Source: an uncultured Ruminobacter sp.
Lineage (GTDB): Bacteria > Pseudomonadota > Gammaproteobacteria > Enterobacterales > Succinivibrionaceae
Length of the DNA: 46,138 nucleotides
NCBI GenBank assembly: GCA_902776415.1
Contig: CACYPY010000007.1
Span: 1-46,138 of the forward strand
Direction of reading: 5' to 3'
Below the pieces are notes generated by a model. The model worked only from the letters and a program-made list of their open reading frames with translations. It was not told the origin of the DNA and did no database searches. Position numbers and translations under genes: made by a program. Shown in pieces: positions 26,152 to 35,344 of the stretch (positions are counted from its first letter, which is position 1; each line of letters opens with the position of its first letter).

Positions 26152-29100
26152 TCACTCATGGAATACCGGTCTGTCGGGCGGCAGATAGGAAACAGCCGCC
26201 CTGCCGTCGCAGTAGTACCTGAGGTCATCCAGAAGTTCGTCACACGGCTCCACCTGATAGCGGCTCTGTACCAGCATGGCGCCGTTTTCCTTTTCATAAA
26301 GAATTTCCAGCGGCATGGAACCCGGATAGCGGAACAAAGCATCCCTGATAAGCGAGAGCTCGTTTTCCTTTTTCATCAGCCGGTCATCAAGACAGATGCG
26401 CACCGCCCGTCCGTAACGATGCCGGGCTTCTGAAATGCTGATTATCTCGTCAACCCGGATTTCCACGCTTTTATTGTAGTTGTCATAACCCACGGTGCCA
26501 TAGAAAACCGCCAGCATATCGTCATGCACCATATTGCGGTATTTCTCAAACTTTTCCCTCCATAACGAAAACACCACATCCCCGGTATAATCAATGAGAT
26601 GTCCCTGAATAAACTGATTCCCCGACTTGGTGGTGCGGAATTCCAGATGCTGGATGATTCCGGCTGCAACTATCTTTTTCCGCTCCTCCCCGAAACCGCC
26701 GGAGGACGGTCGAAGCTCACCCAGTCTTGCCCCGCTGAAATGAAGTACCTCGTTGCGATAGCGGTCCATGGGATGCCCGGTAAGATAAAGCCCCAGAGTT
26801 TCCACCTCTCCTTCCAGATTAATCTTGTCAGGATACGGCTTCACCTCGGGATACTCCGGCTCCGCAATCTCTGAAAACATCATGCCCCCGAACAGATCCA
26901 CCTCTCCTGATGCCCGATCCTTTGACGACTCGGTATTAAGCTTGAGAGCGGCATCCACCGAAGCCATGAGAGCAGCCCGGTGCGGACCTATACGATCCAG
27001 GCTTCCCGCCTTGATAAGAGCCTCCAGCACTCTGCGGCTCATGGACATCCGATCTATTCTGCGGCACAGATCGAAAATGCTGGTAAAGGGCTTCTTTTTG
27101 CGTTCCTCCATAATGGCTCTGACCGGCCATTCTCCTACCCCCTTGACCGCTGCCAGACTGAATACAATATGCCCCTGACCGTTAACGATGAAATGCACAT
27201 TCCCTTCATTGATATCAGGAGGATCAACCGGAATATTCAGTCTGCGGCACTCATTGATATAGGCAACGATTTTATCGGCGTTTTCCTTGTCCGCCGTCAT
27301 CATGGCCGCCAGGAATTCGGCAGGATAATGAGCCTTGAGCCAGAGGGTCTGGAAGCACACCAGGGCATAGGCGGCGGAATGAGATTTGTTAAAGCCGTAT
27401 TTGGCGAATTTTTCCACCATGTCGAAGATCTTCATGGCCAGGTCGCCGTCGATCCCCTTTTCCACAGCTCCAGCGCGGAACTTGGCCCGCTGCTTCTGCA
27501 TCACATCCATCTGCTTTTTGCCCATGGCCCGTCGCAGAATATCGGCACCGCCCAGACTGTACCCCGCCATGGCCTGGGCAATCTGCATGACCTGTTCCTG
27601 ATAGATGATGACTCCGTAGGTTGGTTTGAGAATCGGCTCCAGGCACGGGTGCTGAAATTCCGGATCCGGATAGGCAATTTCTTCCTTGCCGTGCTTCCGG
27701 TTTACAAAGTTATCCACAAGTCCGCAACCCAGGGGACCGGGACGGTAAAGAGCCACCAGCGCAATGATATCCTCAAAGCAGTCCGGCTGAAGCTTCCCGA
27801 TAAGCTCCCGCATGCCCCGGGATTCCAGCTGGAACACCGCTGTGGTTTCCGTGGATTTCAGCACCTCGTAGGACAGGGGATCCTCCAAATCTATCCTGCG
27901 GATATCCACAGGAGGCTTCCCCTCCCGCTTCATTCTCTCGTTTATCATGTCAAGAGCCCAGCGGATGATGGTCAGAGTCCGAAGTCCCAGAAAGTCGAAC
28001 TTCACAAGCCCCGCCTCTTCCACGTCATGCTTGTCGAACTGGGTCTTGAAATCCCCGCCTCCCTCATCACACATCAGGGGAGCAAAATCGGTGATTACCG
28101 ACGGTGAAATCACCACGCCGCCGGCATGCTTGCCGTGAGAGGTGGTAAGCCCCTCCACCCGAATGGCCTTATCCACCACCTCGCGGATTTCCTCGTCCTC
28201 GGCATACTTTTCCCGGAAGGCTTTGGCCGCATCATCAGCGGGGTCTTTGGGAGGTGCCAGGGCTTCAGTCAGGGTATAGTCCAGCTTGTCATTGACCTTT
28301 TTGGGGAGAAGCTTGGCCAGCCGATCTCCGAAGGAATAGCTTTTACCCATAACCCGGGCCACCGCCTTGACGGAAGCCTTGGCAGCCAGGGTGCCGAAGG
28401 TAATGATCTGGGATACCGACTGTCTGCCGTAAAGCGCCGCCACATGCTGAATAACCTTGCCGCGGTTATCCATGCAGAAATCCACGTCGAAGTCCGGCAT
28501 TGAAACACGCTCCGGATTCAGGAATCTCTCGAACAGGAGATCAAACGGCAGGGGATCAAAATCAGTAATGCCGATGCAGAAGGCCACCAGGGATCCGCCG
28601 CCGGAACCACGGCCCGGCCCCACCGGAATGTCATGATTCTTGGACCACTGGATAAATTCCATCACAATAAGAAAGTATCCCGGAAAGTCCATCTGAATAA
28701 TAACCTTGAGCTCCTTTTCTAGGCGGATAAGGTAAGGAAGACGCTTTTCGCTTCTGACAGCGGGATCCGGGTACATGAATTCCAGACGCTTTTCCAGTCC
28801 CTGATAGGATTCCTTCTTTAAAAATTCGGCATCGGAAAGCCCGCCGGTGGGGAATTTGGGAAGGTAGTTCTTTCCGAGATGCATATACACATTGCAGCGT
28901 TCCGCAAGACAGACGGTATTTTCAATGGCCTCGGGGATGTCTCTGAAGAGTTCCGTCATCTCTTCACAGGAACGCATGTACATCTTCGGGGTATACGGGG
29001 GATGCCAGTTTTTGTCAGCCAGAGTTACCTTGTCCTGAATCGCCACCCGAATATTATGAATCTCATAATCCTCCTCCCTGGAAAACTGCACGTAATTGGT

Positions 29101-29706
29101 GGCAATTACAGGAAGATCAAGCTTCTGTGCCAAGAGCAGAGCCTCCGCGATATACCGTTCCTCTCCGGGACGATCCATGCGGGTCAGTTCAAGATAATAG
29201 GAATCCGGAAAAAGCTGCCGGTAGAGCTCCGCCCTTTTTTCGGCAAGATCCTGGCGGCCCTCCAGAATGTATTTTCCGACATCTCCGTCAATGCCGCCGG
29301 AAAGCACGGCCACTCCATCCGTGTAATTCTTTATGTTGCTCAGGGGAACACAGAATCTGTAGTCGATAACCCCCTGCCGGTAACCGTCAGCCTGAAGCTC
29401 CACAATATTGCGATAACCGGTTTCGTTAAGAGCCAGCATCTCCAGGGTAAAAAATTCCTTCTTGCCCCTGACCACGGTATCATCGTAAACACAGAGCTCC
29501 ATGCCGAATATCGGCTTGATGCCGCGGGGCAGACATTCCTCATAAAGCTTTACGGAATTGCACTGGTTCATGTGATCGGTGATGGCCACCGCCGGCATTC
29601 CCAGTTCCTGGGCCTTCTTAACCACCGCCTTCACATCCATGAGTCCGTCATGAATGGAATAGTCGGTATGCACATGAAGATGGACAAATCTGCCGCTTTC
29701 GTTCAT
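26152..29706 (-). CDS. dnaE: DNA polymerase III subunit alpha
   Basis: DnaE is the replicative polymerase subunit. The 1184 residues (E. coli 1160) show an N-terminal PHP domain, the polymerase palm with catalytic aspartates in PDFDVDFCM near residue 404, and GPGRGSGGGSLVA. The clamp-binding motif is EVDLFGG, in place of QADMF in E. coli. A C-terminal OB fold and tail follow. The PHP domain keeps HLHVHTDYS, ITDHMN and GMEL, which E. coli has partly lost, but has changed other metal positions (ATNYVQF). The ATG at 29706 follows an AGGA box. It lies between rnhB and accA as in most gammaproteobacteria. Confidence 0.97.
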   Translation of the reverse strand: MNESGRFVHLHVHTDYSIHDGLMDVKAVVKKAQELGMPAVAITDHMNQCNSVKLYEECLPRGIKPIFGMELCVYDDTVVRGKKEFFTLEMLALNETGYRNIVELQADGYRQGVIDYRFCVPLSNIKNYTDGVAVLSGGIDGDVGKYILEGRQDLAEKRAELYRQLFPDSYYLELTRMDRPGEERYIAEALLLAQKLDLPVIATNYVQFSREEDYEIHNIRVAIQDKVTLADKNWHPPYTPKMYMRSCEEMTELFRDIPEAIENTVCLAERCNVYMHLGKNYLPKFPTGGLSDAEFLKKESYQGLEKRLEFMYPDPAVRSEKRLPYLIRLEKELKVIIQMDFPGYFLIVMEFIQWSKNHDIPVGPGRGSGGGSLVAFCIGITDFDPLPFDLLFERFLNPERVSMPDFDVDFCMDNRGKVIQHVAALYGRQSVSQIITFGTLAAKASVKAVARVMGKSYSFGDRLAKLLPKKVNDKLDYTLTEALAPPKDPADDAAKAFREKYAEDEEIREVVDKAIRVEGLTTSHGKHAGGVVISPSVITDFAPLMCDEGGGDFKTQFDKHDVEEAGLVKFDFLGLRTLTIIRWALDMINERMKREGKPPVDIRRIDLEDPLSYEVLKSTETTAVFQLESRGMRELIGKLQPDCFEDIIALVALYRPGPLGCGLVDNFVNRKHGKEEIAYPDPEFQHPCLEPILKPTYGVIIYQEQVMQIAQAMAGYSLGGADILRRAMGKKQMDVMQKQRAKFRAGAVEKGIDGDLAMKIFDMVEKFAKYGFNKSHSAAYALVCFQTLWLKAHYPAEFLAAMMTADKENADKIVAYINECRRLNIPVDPPDINEGNVHFIVNGQGHIVFSLAAVKGVGEWPVRAIMEERKKKPFTSIFDLCRRIDRMSMSRRVLEALIKAGSLDRIGPHRAALMASVDAALKLNTESSKDRASGEVDLFGGMMFSEIAEPEYPEVKPYPDKINLEGEVETLGLYLTGHPMDRYRNEVLHFSGARLGELRPSSGGFGEERKKIVAAGIIQHLEFRTTKSGNQFIQGHLIDYTGDVVFSLWREKFEKYRNMVHDDMLAVFYGTVGYDNYNKSVEIRVDEIISISEARHRYGRAVRICLDDRLMKKENELSLIRDALFRYPGSMPLEILYEKENGAMLVQSRYQVEPCDELLDDLRYYCDGRAAVSYLPPDRPVFHE

Positions 29707-29765
29707 ATCCTGTAATCCTGCTAAATGACAAACCCGCAGCCAGAAAGAAATTTTCCGGCACGGGA

Positions 29766-30446
29766 TCAGAATAATTCAGTATTTTTACCGCAGAGAAGGA
29801 TATCATCCGAAAACCTTCCGTCAGTTTCCAGAAGAATCTCCTTAACCGGACGATAGCTTTTCCGGTAGCAGGAAAGCACCCCCAGCTCCCGGATTCTGGC
29901 AAGATGCTCGGAAGTGGGGTATCCCTTATGCCTGGCAAAGCCGTACTGCGGATACCGGGCATCCAGTTCCAGAAGTTCCCGATCCCTGGTAACCTTTGCC
30001 AGAATCGATGCCGCACTGATTTCCGGCACCAGGGCATCGCCCTTTACCACCGCCCCGGCGGGGATCCCGAGATTCCGGGGAATCCGGTTCCCGTCTACCA
30101 GCACATAATCCGGCTTTATCCTGAGAGCCTGCACCGCCCGCTCCATGGCCAGCATGGAGGCCCAAAGAATATTGAGAGAGTCAATCTCTCCGGGAGTGCA
30201 TTCACCGATACCGAAGGCCAAAGCTTTTTCGGTAATCTCCAAAAACAGCTCCTCACGTTTTTTCCCGGAAAGCTTTTTGGAATCCCGAAGCCCCGAAATC
30301 GGTCGGGCCGGGTCCAGTATCACCGCGCCGGCCACCACATTTCCGACCAAAGGCCCCCTCCCGGCTTCATCCGTTCCGGCAAAAATACTTACTCCCGGAA
30401 TTTCAGGATAGCAAAACCGGGCATTCTCGGAAACTTTCTGGGACAT
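29766..30446 (-). CDS. rnhB: Ribonuclease HII
   Basis: RnhB nicks RNA-DNA hybrids and removes misincorporated ribonucleotides. The catalytic residues are visible in [12 protein letters not shown] (Asp26, Glu27), VLVDGN and [11 protein letters not shown], and the tyrosine of the GRG-based recognition pocket region is kept. The ATG at 30446 gives 226 residues, longer than E. coli (198), with an N-terminal extension and about 20 extra C-terminal residues. The frame is open to a TTG at 30482 but has no ribosome-binding site there. It sits between lpxB and dnaE as expected. Confidence 0.95.
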   Translation of the reverse strand: MSQKVSENARFCYPEIPGVSIFAGTDEAGRGPLVGNVVAGAVILDPARPISGLRDSKKLSGKKREELFLEITEKALAFGIGECTPGEIDSLNILWASMLAMERAVQALRIKPDYVLVDGNRIPRNLGIPAGAVVKGDALVPEISAASILAKVTRDRELLELDARYPQYGFARHKGYPTSEHLARIRELGVLSCYRKSYRPVKEILLETDGRFSDDILLCGKNTELF

Positions 30447-30584
30447 AATCAGGGAACCTTTAAAACTGACAGCAACATTCAAAACCGGAAATCCGTCAGG
30501 ATCCTGCCACTAATCATAATCCTGACAAACTGGAAAAACATGACGCACTAAAGAAAAAACATCTTCCGAACCGCTGAAAAGCCT

Positions 30585-31757
30585 TCAGCCCTGAAGAATG
30601 ACCTTCATTACCGCCTCGGCGGCCCTGGCATCGGAGTCCGTCCTGAGCTCCTTGTGAATTCTGGCAAACTCCAGCATCTGATCCCGGTTTTCCTGAGTGT
30701 AGATCTTCTTGACCTCCTCACAGATCCGTACCGGGTTGCAGTCATCCTGAATAAGCTCCGGGACAATGCGTTTTCCGGAAAGAAGATTGGGAAGGGAGTA
30801 CATGTCCACCTTTACCACCCGCTTTCCTATCATGGCGGTGATCTTGCTTATAATGTAGCAGACAACCATCCGCTTCTTAAGAAGCATGGCTTCCAGAGTG
30901 GCAGTGCCGGAGGACAGAATTACGGCATTGGCGGCCGCCATTACCGCATGAGACTTTCCAACCCAGATGGTAAGGGGAATTGACGGCGCATGCTCCCGCC
31001 ACAGCCTGCTGATAAGACGGGCCTTGGCAGTGGAGGTGGCTGCGCAGATAAACCGCATCCCGGGGTAGCTCTTCTGAAGAAGATAGGCAGCCTCGGCAAA
31101 CTCCGGAGTCAGAAAGGTGATTTCCGCAATACGGCTTCCCGGAAGAACTGCGGTAACCATATTGCTCTTAAAGACGCTTTCCGAAAAATTCAGCTCCAGT
31201 CTGGCGGCGGTAATCGGGTACTCCATGGGAATTTCTTCGGCCAGACGATGTCCCACGTAGGTACAGGGAGTGTCATACCGGGCGTAAAAATCCTTCTCGA
31301 AAGGAAGAATGGACAGCACCATGTCGGTGGCCGCCCTGATTTTGTGAATCCGTCCGGAACGCCAGGCCCATACCGAAGGGCTTACATAGTGAACAGTATG
31401 AATGCCGGATTTTTTCAGAAAGAGCTCTACCGACAGATTGAAATCCGGACCGTCAATCCCCACAAAAACATCGGGATTTCTTTCCAGGACGGCAGTTTTG
31501 AAGTTTTTACGGATTCTGAGGAGTCGCGGCAGGGATTTGATGACCTCCCCAATCCCCATGACCGAAAGCTCCTCCATATCGTAGAGCTGTTCGTACCGGG
31601 AACCCGCGGCGGCACGCATCTTCGGCCCGAAAATTCCGGTAAACCGGGCCTCCGAATCTCTTTTCAGAAGCTCACGAACAAGCCCGGCCCCGAGAGCATC
31701 TCCTGAGGCCTCACACGCCGAAAGGGCATAAAGATGGTTACGCGAATCACGGGTCAT
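30585..31757 (-). CDS. lpxB: Lipid-A-disaccharide synthase
   Basis: LpxB condenses UDP-diacylglucosamine with lipid X to form the beta-1,6 disaccharide of lipid A at the inner membrane. The GT-B family glycosyltransferase has the N-terminal CEASGDALGAGL signature, the MGIGEVI helix, HYVSPSVWAWR and SSGTATLEAMLL. The 390 residues compare with 382 in E. coli. The ATG at 31757 follows lpxA after 11 nt, so the two are probably coupled. The 138-nt gap to rnhB shows no terminator. Confidence 0.96.
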   Translation of the reverse strand: MTRDSRNHLYALSACEASGDALGAGLVRELLKRDSEARFTGIFGPKMRAAAGSRYEQLYDMEELSVMGIGEVIKSLPRLLRIRKNFKTAVLERNPDVFVGIDGPDFNLSVELFLKKSGIHTVHYVSPSVWAWRSGRIHKIRAATDMVLSILPFEKDFYARYDTPCTYVGHRLAEEIPMEYPITAARLELNFSESVFKSNMVTAVLPGSRIAEITFLTPEFAEAAYLLQKSYPGMRFICAATSTAKARLISRLWREHAPSIPLTIWVGKSHAVMAAANAVILSSGTATLEAMLLKKRMVVCYIISKITAMIGKRVVKVDMYSLPNLLSGKRIVPELIQDDCNPVRICEEVKKIYTQENRDQMLEFARIHKELRTDSDARAAEAVMKVILQG

Positions 31758-31768
31758 CAGGAATTACC

Positions 31769-32557
31769 TTAACGACAGATCCCGCGGGTACTGTCCTTGA
31801 GGAAGTCAGACAAAAGCCTTATGGAAGGTTCCTCGGCTATCAGATCCTGAAGCTTTTCGATGGCTTCCGGAATGGTGTTGCCTTCCTTGTAGACAATCAT
31901 GTAGGCATGTCTGATGGCAGCAATGCCCTCAGGAGAAAAACCTCTTCTCCTGAGTCCCTCCCTGTTGATTCCAAATGGCTTGGCATAGTGCCCCGCAGCC
32001 ATTACAAACGGAGGAACGTCCTGATTGAGCGCTGCCATTCCGGCGATAAACGCATGATCCCCGACCCTGCCAAACTGATGAATGGCTGCAAGACCTCCGA
32101 AGATCACCCAGTTACCGATATGAACATGGCCGGCAAGAGTGGCATTATTGGCAAAAATGCAGTCATCACCCACCTGACAGTCATGAGCCACGTGAACATT
32201 TACCATCAAAAGATTACGGCTGCCTACCCGGGTTACCGAACCGCCGTCCTGTGTTCCCCGGTGCAGCGTGCAATGCTCGCGAATCACATTGTCATCGCCC
32301 ACTTCAAGAAACGTCCGCTCCCCGTTGTATTTCTTGTCCTGACAGTCCTCACCAAGAGTCGCGAACTGGAATATCCGGTTCCGTTGCCCGATTTTCGAAG
32401 GACCTCTGAGAACACAGTGGGAGGAAACCCAGGTATCGGCACCGATTTCAACTTCGGGACCAACCCACGTCCAGGGACCGATCTGAACACGCGGACCTAT
32501 CACCGCATCCTGACTGACAATGGCAGTTGGATGAATAACAGCACTCTCATCAATCAT
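31769..32557 (-). CDS. lpxA: UDP-N-acetylglucosamine O-acyltransferase
   Basis: LpxA starts lipid A synthesis by acylating UDP-GlcNAc at the 3-OH. It is a left-handed beta-helix with hexapeptide repeats over about residues 1-190 and a helical C-terminus ending STRGICR. Its 262 residues equal the E. coli length, so numbering carries over: the catalytic His125 is in VAHDC and His160 in HQF. The hydrocarbon-ruler position 173 is glycine, the residue that permits a C14 acyl chain in E. coli, though neighbours differ (Ala172, Met174). The ATG at 32557 lies 20 nt after fabZ. Confidence 0.97.
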   Translation of the reverse strand: MIDESAVIHPTAIVSQDAVIGPRVQIGPWTWVGPEVEIGADTWVSSHCVLRGPSKIGQRNRIFQFATLGEDCQDKKYNGERTFLEVGDDNVIREHCTLHRGTQDGGSVTRVGSRNLLMVNVHVAHDCQVGDDCIFANNATLAGHVHIGNWVIFGGLAAIHQFGRVGDHAFIAGMAALNQDVPPFVMAAGHYAKPFGINREGLRRRGFSPEGIAAIRHAYMIVYKEGNTIPEAIEKLQDLIAEEPSIRLLSDFLKDSTRGICR

Positions 32558-32577
32558 GGAAAACTCCTTAATTCAAA

Positions 32578-33048
32578 TCAGCCGCGGCGCTTGGCACACA
32601 TAAGCTCGGCTGAGCATACCTCATGTCCGTCGACAGAAGCCACGCCGGTGAACTTGGCAATGCCACGCCGCTCCTTCAGATATTCCACATCGAGAATAAG
32701 CTGATCTCCCGGAAGCACCGGACGCTTGAAACGGGCATTGTCGATGGAAGCAAAATAATAGAGCTCATCCTGCTCCGGCTTTCCTACCATAGTAAAGGCA
32801 AGAATGCCGGTGGCCTGGGCCATGGCCTCAAGAATCAGCACTCCCGGAAGAACCGGTTTTCCCGGGAAATGTCCCTGGAAAAACGGCTCGTTAAAGGAAA
32901 CGTTCTTAAGTCCCCTGAGAGTCTTGTGTTCCCCCTCGGTGTTGTAGCTTAAGACCCGATCCACCAGAAGAAACGGATAACGATGCGGTAACAAATTCAA
33001 AATCTGCTGAATATCTAAATCCTTGGCAGGTGTGTTTATCTCAGTCAC
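32578..33048 (-). CDS. fabZ: 3-hydroxyacyl-[acyl-carrier-protein] dehydratase FabZ
   Basis: FabZ dehydrates 3-hydroxyacyl-ACP and competes with LpxA and LpxD for the hydroxyacyl-ACP pool, which explains its place between them. The hot-dog fold enzyme shows [14 protein letters not shown], the catalytic His60 in QGHFPG and Glu74 in [12 protein letters not shown]. The 156 residues compare with 151 in E. coli. The start is GTG at 33048; an AAGGA box lies at the lpxD stop 11 nt upstream, so translation is coupled. Confidence 0.96.
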   Translation of the reverse strand: MTEINTPAKDLDIQQILNLLPHRYPFLLVDRVLSYNTEGEHKTLRGLKNVSFNEPFFQGHFPGKPVLPGVLILEAMAQATGILAFTMVGKPEQDELYYFASIDNARFKRPVLPGDQLILDVEYLKERRGIAKFTGVASVDGHEVCSAELMCAKRRG

Positions 33049-33059
33049 TTACTTTTTCC

Positions 33060-34130
33060 TTACTTGCTGCTGTCTTTGGAATCTGCACTGTCCCCGGCTT
33101 CATCTGCGGGAAAATGATCCCGAACCTTCTTTTCGAGAGCCTGAAGTCTTGCGGCAATCCTGTCTGCGCTGTAAAGCTTCGGGAAAAGCTTCCACCATTT
33201 TTCAGCCTCCAGCACCGGCAGGAACGAATGATATTTCCCCGGCTTATTGATATTCTTGCCCACCTGGCCCAGTATTTCAACACCATCACAAATCTTGATA
33301 TGACCGTCGAATACCGAAGTGCCGCCGACAATACAGTACTTGCCCAGCTCCACGCTTCCCGCCAGAACGGCGGCTCCGGCGATGGCCGTGCCATAGCCGA
33401 TCCTGTCATTGTGGGCAATCTGAACCTGATTGTCTATTATAACATTATCCTCGATGACAGTATCGTCCACCGCACCGCGATCCACGGCAGTGGAGGCACC
33501 GATCTCAACCCTGTTGCCGATGACAACCCTTCCCAGCTGGGGTATTTTGATCCACTCCCCTCTTTCATTGGCGTAGCCGAAACCGTCGGAACCGATTACA
33601 CATCCGGACTGAAAAAGGCAGGAATCACCGATAACACAGTTATGATATACGGATACATTGGCCCAGAGCTTGGTGTTTTTGCCGATAACCGTATCCTTTC
33701 CTATAAAGCAGTTTGGCCCGATCTGCGTGCCTTCGCCGATTCTGACACCGGACTCGATAACCGCATGGGCGCCTACGGACGCCGTGGGAGCAATTACCGC
33801 AGAGGGATCGATAACGGCTGTGGGATGAATGCCAGGAGCACAGCTGGGAGGAGTGGTATCAAACAGCTGAGCGACCCTGGCAAAGGCCACATAAGGATTA
33901 GGAACCACCACAAATGTAATGCCGGAATCCGGAAGCACGTCATCTTCCTTCACCAGCACGGCACCGGCCTGAGACTCTGCCAGATACTTGTGCAGCTTCT
34001 TGTCCGACAGAAAACTTATTTCATCCTTTTTGGCAGTCTGCAAATTGGCAATTCTGGAAATCTGCACCCCGGAATCACCAATGATTTTCCCGCCAATCTT
34101 CTCTGCAATGTCCTTAAGCAGCATACTCAT
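33060..34130 (-). CDS. lpxD: UDP-3-O-(3-hydroxyacyl)glucosamine N-acyltransferase
   Basis: LpxD adds the second, N-linked acyl chain in lipid A synthesis. An N-terminal uridine-binding domain (about residues 1-100) is followed by hexapeptide repeats of a left-handed beta-helix, with the catalytic histidine in QIAHN near residue 239. The helical tail ends in an acidic, serine-rich stretch. The 356 residues compare with 341 in E. coli. The ATG at 34130 is used, with GGATAT upstream; a second ATG lies two codons later. It is separated from skp by an intrinsic terminator, so expression depends on readthrough or an unseen promoter. Confidence 0.96.
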   Translation of the reverse strand: MSMLLKDIAEKIGGKIIGDSGVQISRIANLQTAKKDEISFLSDKKLHKYLAESQAGAVLVKEDDVLPDSGITFVVVPNPYVAFARVAQLFDTTPPSCAPGIHPTAVIDPSAVIAPTASVGAHAVIESGVRIGEGTQIGPNCFIGKDTVIGKNTKLWANVSVYHNCVIGDSCLFQSGCVIGSDGFGYANERGEWIKIPQLGRVVIGNRVEIGASTAVDRGAVDDTVIEDNVIIDNQVQIAHNDRIGYGTAIAGAAVLAGSVELGKYCIVGGTSVFDGHIKICDGVEILGQVGKNINKPGKYHSFLPVLEAEKWWKLFPKLYSADRIAARLQALEKKVRDHFPADEAGDSADSKDSSK

Positions 34131-34189
34131 AAATATATCCTTGAGCTGTTCAAAAAAGCCAAACCGGGAATGTTCTGTTCATTTTAAAC

Positions 34190-34216
34190 AAAAAACCCGT
34201 TTTATCATAAAACGGG
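34190..34216 (-). terminator. Intrinsic terminator between skp and lpxD
   Basis: On the minus strand CCCGTTTTA and TAAAACGGG form a perfect 9-bp stem with a 3-nt loop, followed by TTTTTT. It lies 18 nt past the skp stop and splits skp from the lpx genes. Confidence 0.88.
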
Positions 34217-34233
34217 CCTCAAAAACTTTGAAA

Positions 34234-34743
34234 TTACTTGGACTTGCTTACAACACTGATAACTTCTTCGGAGATGTCCAGGGTATCATCGCCAAGATAA
34301 ACAGCACCTTCACTGCGGAAAACCACAGACAGGTTCTTCTTCTTTGCTACCTGATCGATGGCAGCCTGAACCTTCTGGTTGATATCCATCTGCTCCTTGC
34401 CGGCAATTTTCTGCTCTTCCTCGCGGAATTCGGAAATCTTCACCTTAAGCTCAGCCTCCAGCATCTGCAGGTCTCTCTGCTTCTTGAGAGCATCAGTCTG
34501 GGAAATGCCAGGATTCTGGAGAGCCTTCTGCAGGTTGTTGTAATCAGCTTCCATCTTGTCAAGAGCGCGCTTTTTGGAATCCAGAGCCTTCTGCACCTTG
34601 GCCTGAGCCGCCTTGGTCTGAGGGATCTTGGAAAGAACATAAGCGTAATTGAAGAGACCAATCTTAAGCTCCTGGGCCTGGGCTGCCACCGAGCCGAAAG
34701 CCAGTACTGCCGATAATGCTGCAACTGTTAACAGTTTCTTCAT
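34234..34743 (-). CDS. skp: Periplasmic outer-membrane-protein chaperone Skp/OmpH
   Basis: Skp is a trimeric periplasmic chaperone that holds unfolded outer-membrane proteins on their way to BamA. A signal peptide ends near AQA (residues 21-23). The mature part has the two short beta-strand segments at the N- and C-terminal ends and a long central coiled coil rich in K, Q, A and E. The 169 residues compare with 161 in E. coli. The ATG at 34743 has AAGGA at a good distance. A strong promoter precedes it and a terminator follows, so skp is probably transcribed on its own at a high level. Confidence 0.94.
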   Translation of the reverse strand: MKKLLTVAALSAVLAFGSVAAQAQELKIGLFNYAYVLSKIPQTKAAQAKVQKALDSKKRALDKMEADYNNLQKALQNPGISQTDALKKQRDLQMLEAELKVKISEFREEEQKIAGKEQMDINQKVQAAIDQVAKKKNLSVVFRSEGAVYLGDDTLDISEEVISVVSKSK

Positions 34744-34776
34744 TTTATCTGTTCCTTCTGTTGTGAAATTAACAAT

Positions 34777-34805
34777 AATTTACTGACAAAAATATTGAGT
34801 GTCAA
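34777..34805 (-). promoter_or_regulatory. Strong sigma-70 promoter of skp
   Basis: On the minus strand a perfect TTGACA (34800-34805), a 17-bp spacer and TAAATT (34777-34782) predict a start near 34770 and a leader of about 27 nt. Confidence 0.8.
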
Positions 34806-35344
34806 CCCGGTAACGATTTGATGCCGCAAAGCCCCGGAAAATAACATCACGGGTCGCACAAAAAACCGGGTATACCTGGGATCAGTCATGCCCCGGTCAG
34901 GAATAACGGTAACAGATCCACTATGTTTTTTCTTTGGTATCAGGAGACAGTGGCCTCAGTGAACCCACAATCTCCCGGGATGTCTGACATAACTGCGCGG
35001 TAACGGTATAACGAACGCCTGTCAAAGCCCTTTCAGTATTACTCTGTAAAATGTTCACGCCAGTTCAGAAACAAATCTTACATCACATCTGTTCGCATGC
35101 GTGCCCGCAGTTTTTTCCCGGCAATACGTTTGCCAGACGGCGGTACTTCTGATGAACATCCTGTCAGCCATCTGATATGCACTCTTGCAGGATGATTCCA
35201 TTATCAAACCCGGATCGTTAAAAACTCTCAGAATACCATTTCATCCGTCACTGTTTGCCTCATTCCCATACAGGTTTGCTGAAAAATGCATGAACCCTCT
35301 CCGTATCGGAAGCTGTCCGTCCGGTACTGCCCTGTTACGCGGAA
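34806..35344. other. Long gap between bamA and skp
   Basis: About 540 bases without a credible gene, in a place where most gammaproteobacteria have under 100 bases. I see no clear terminator after bamA and no recognisable RNA. A short plus-strand open frame at 35185-35367 has no supporting signal. Confidence 0.5.
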
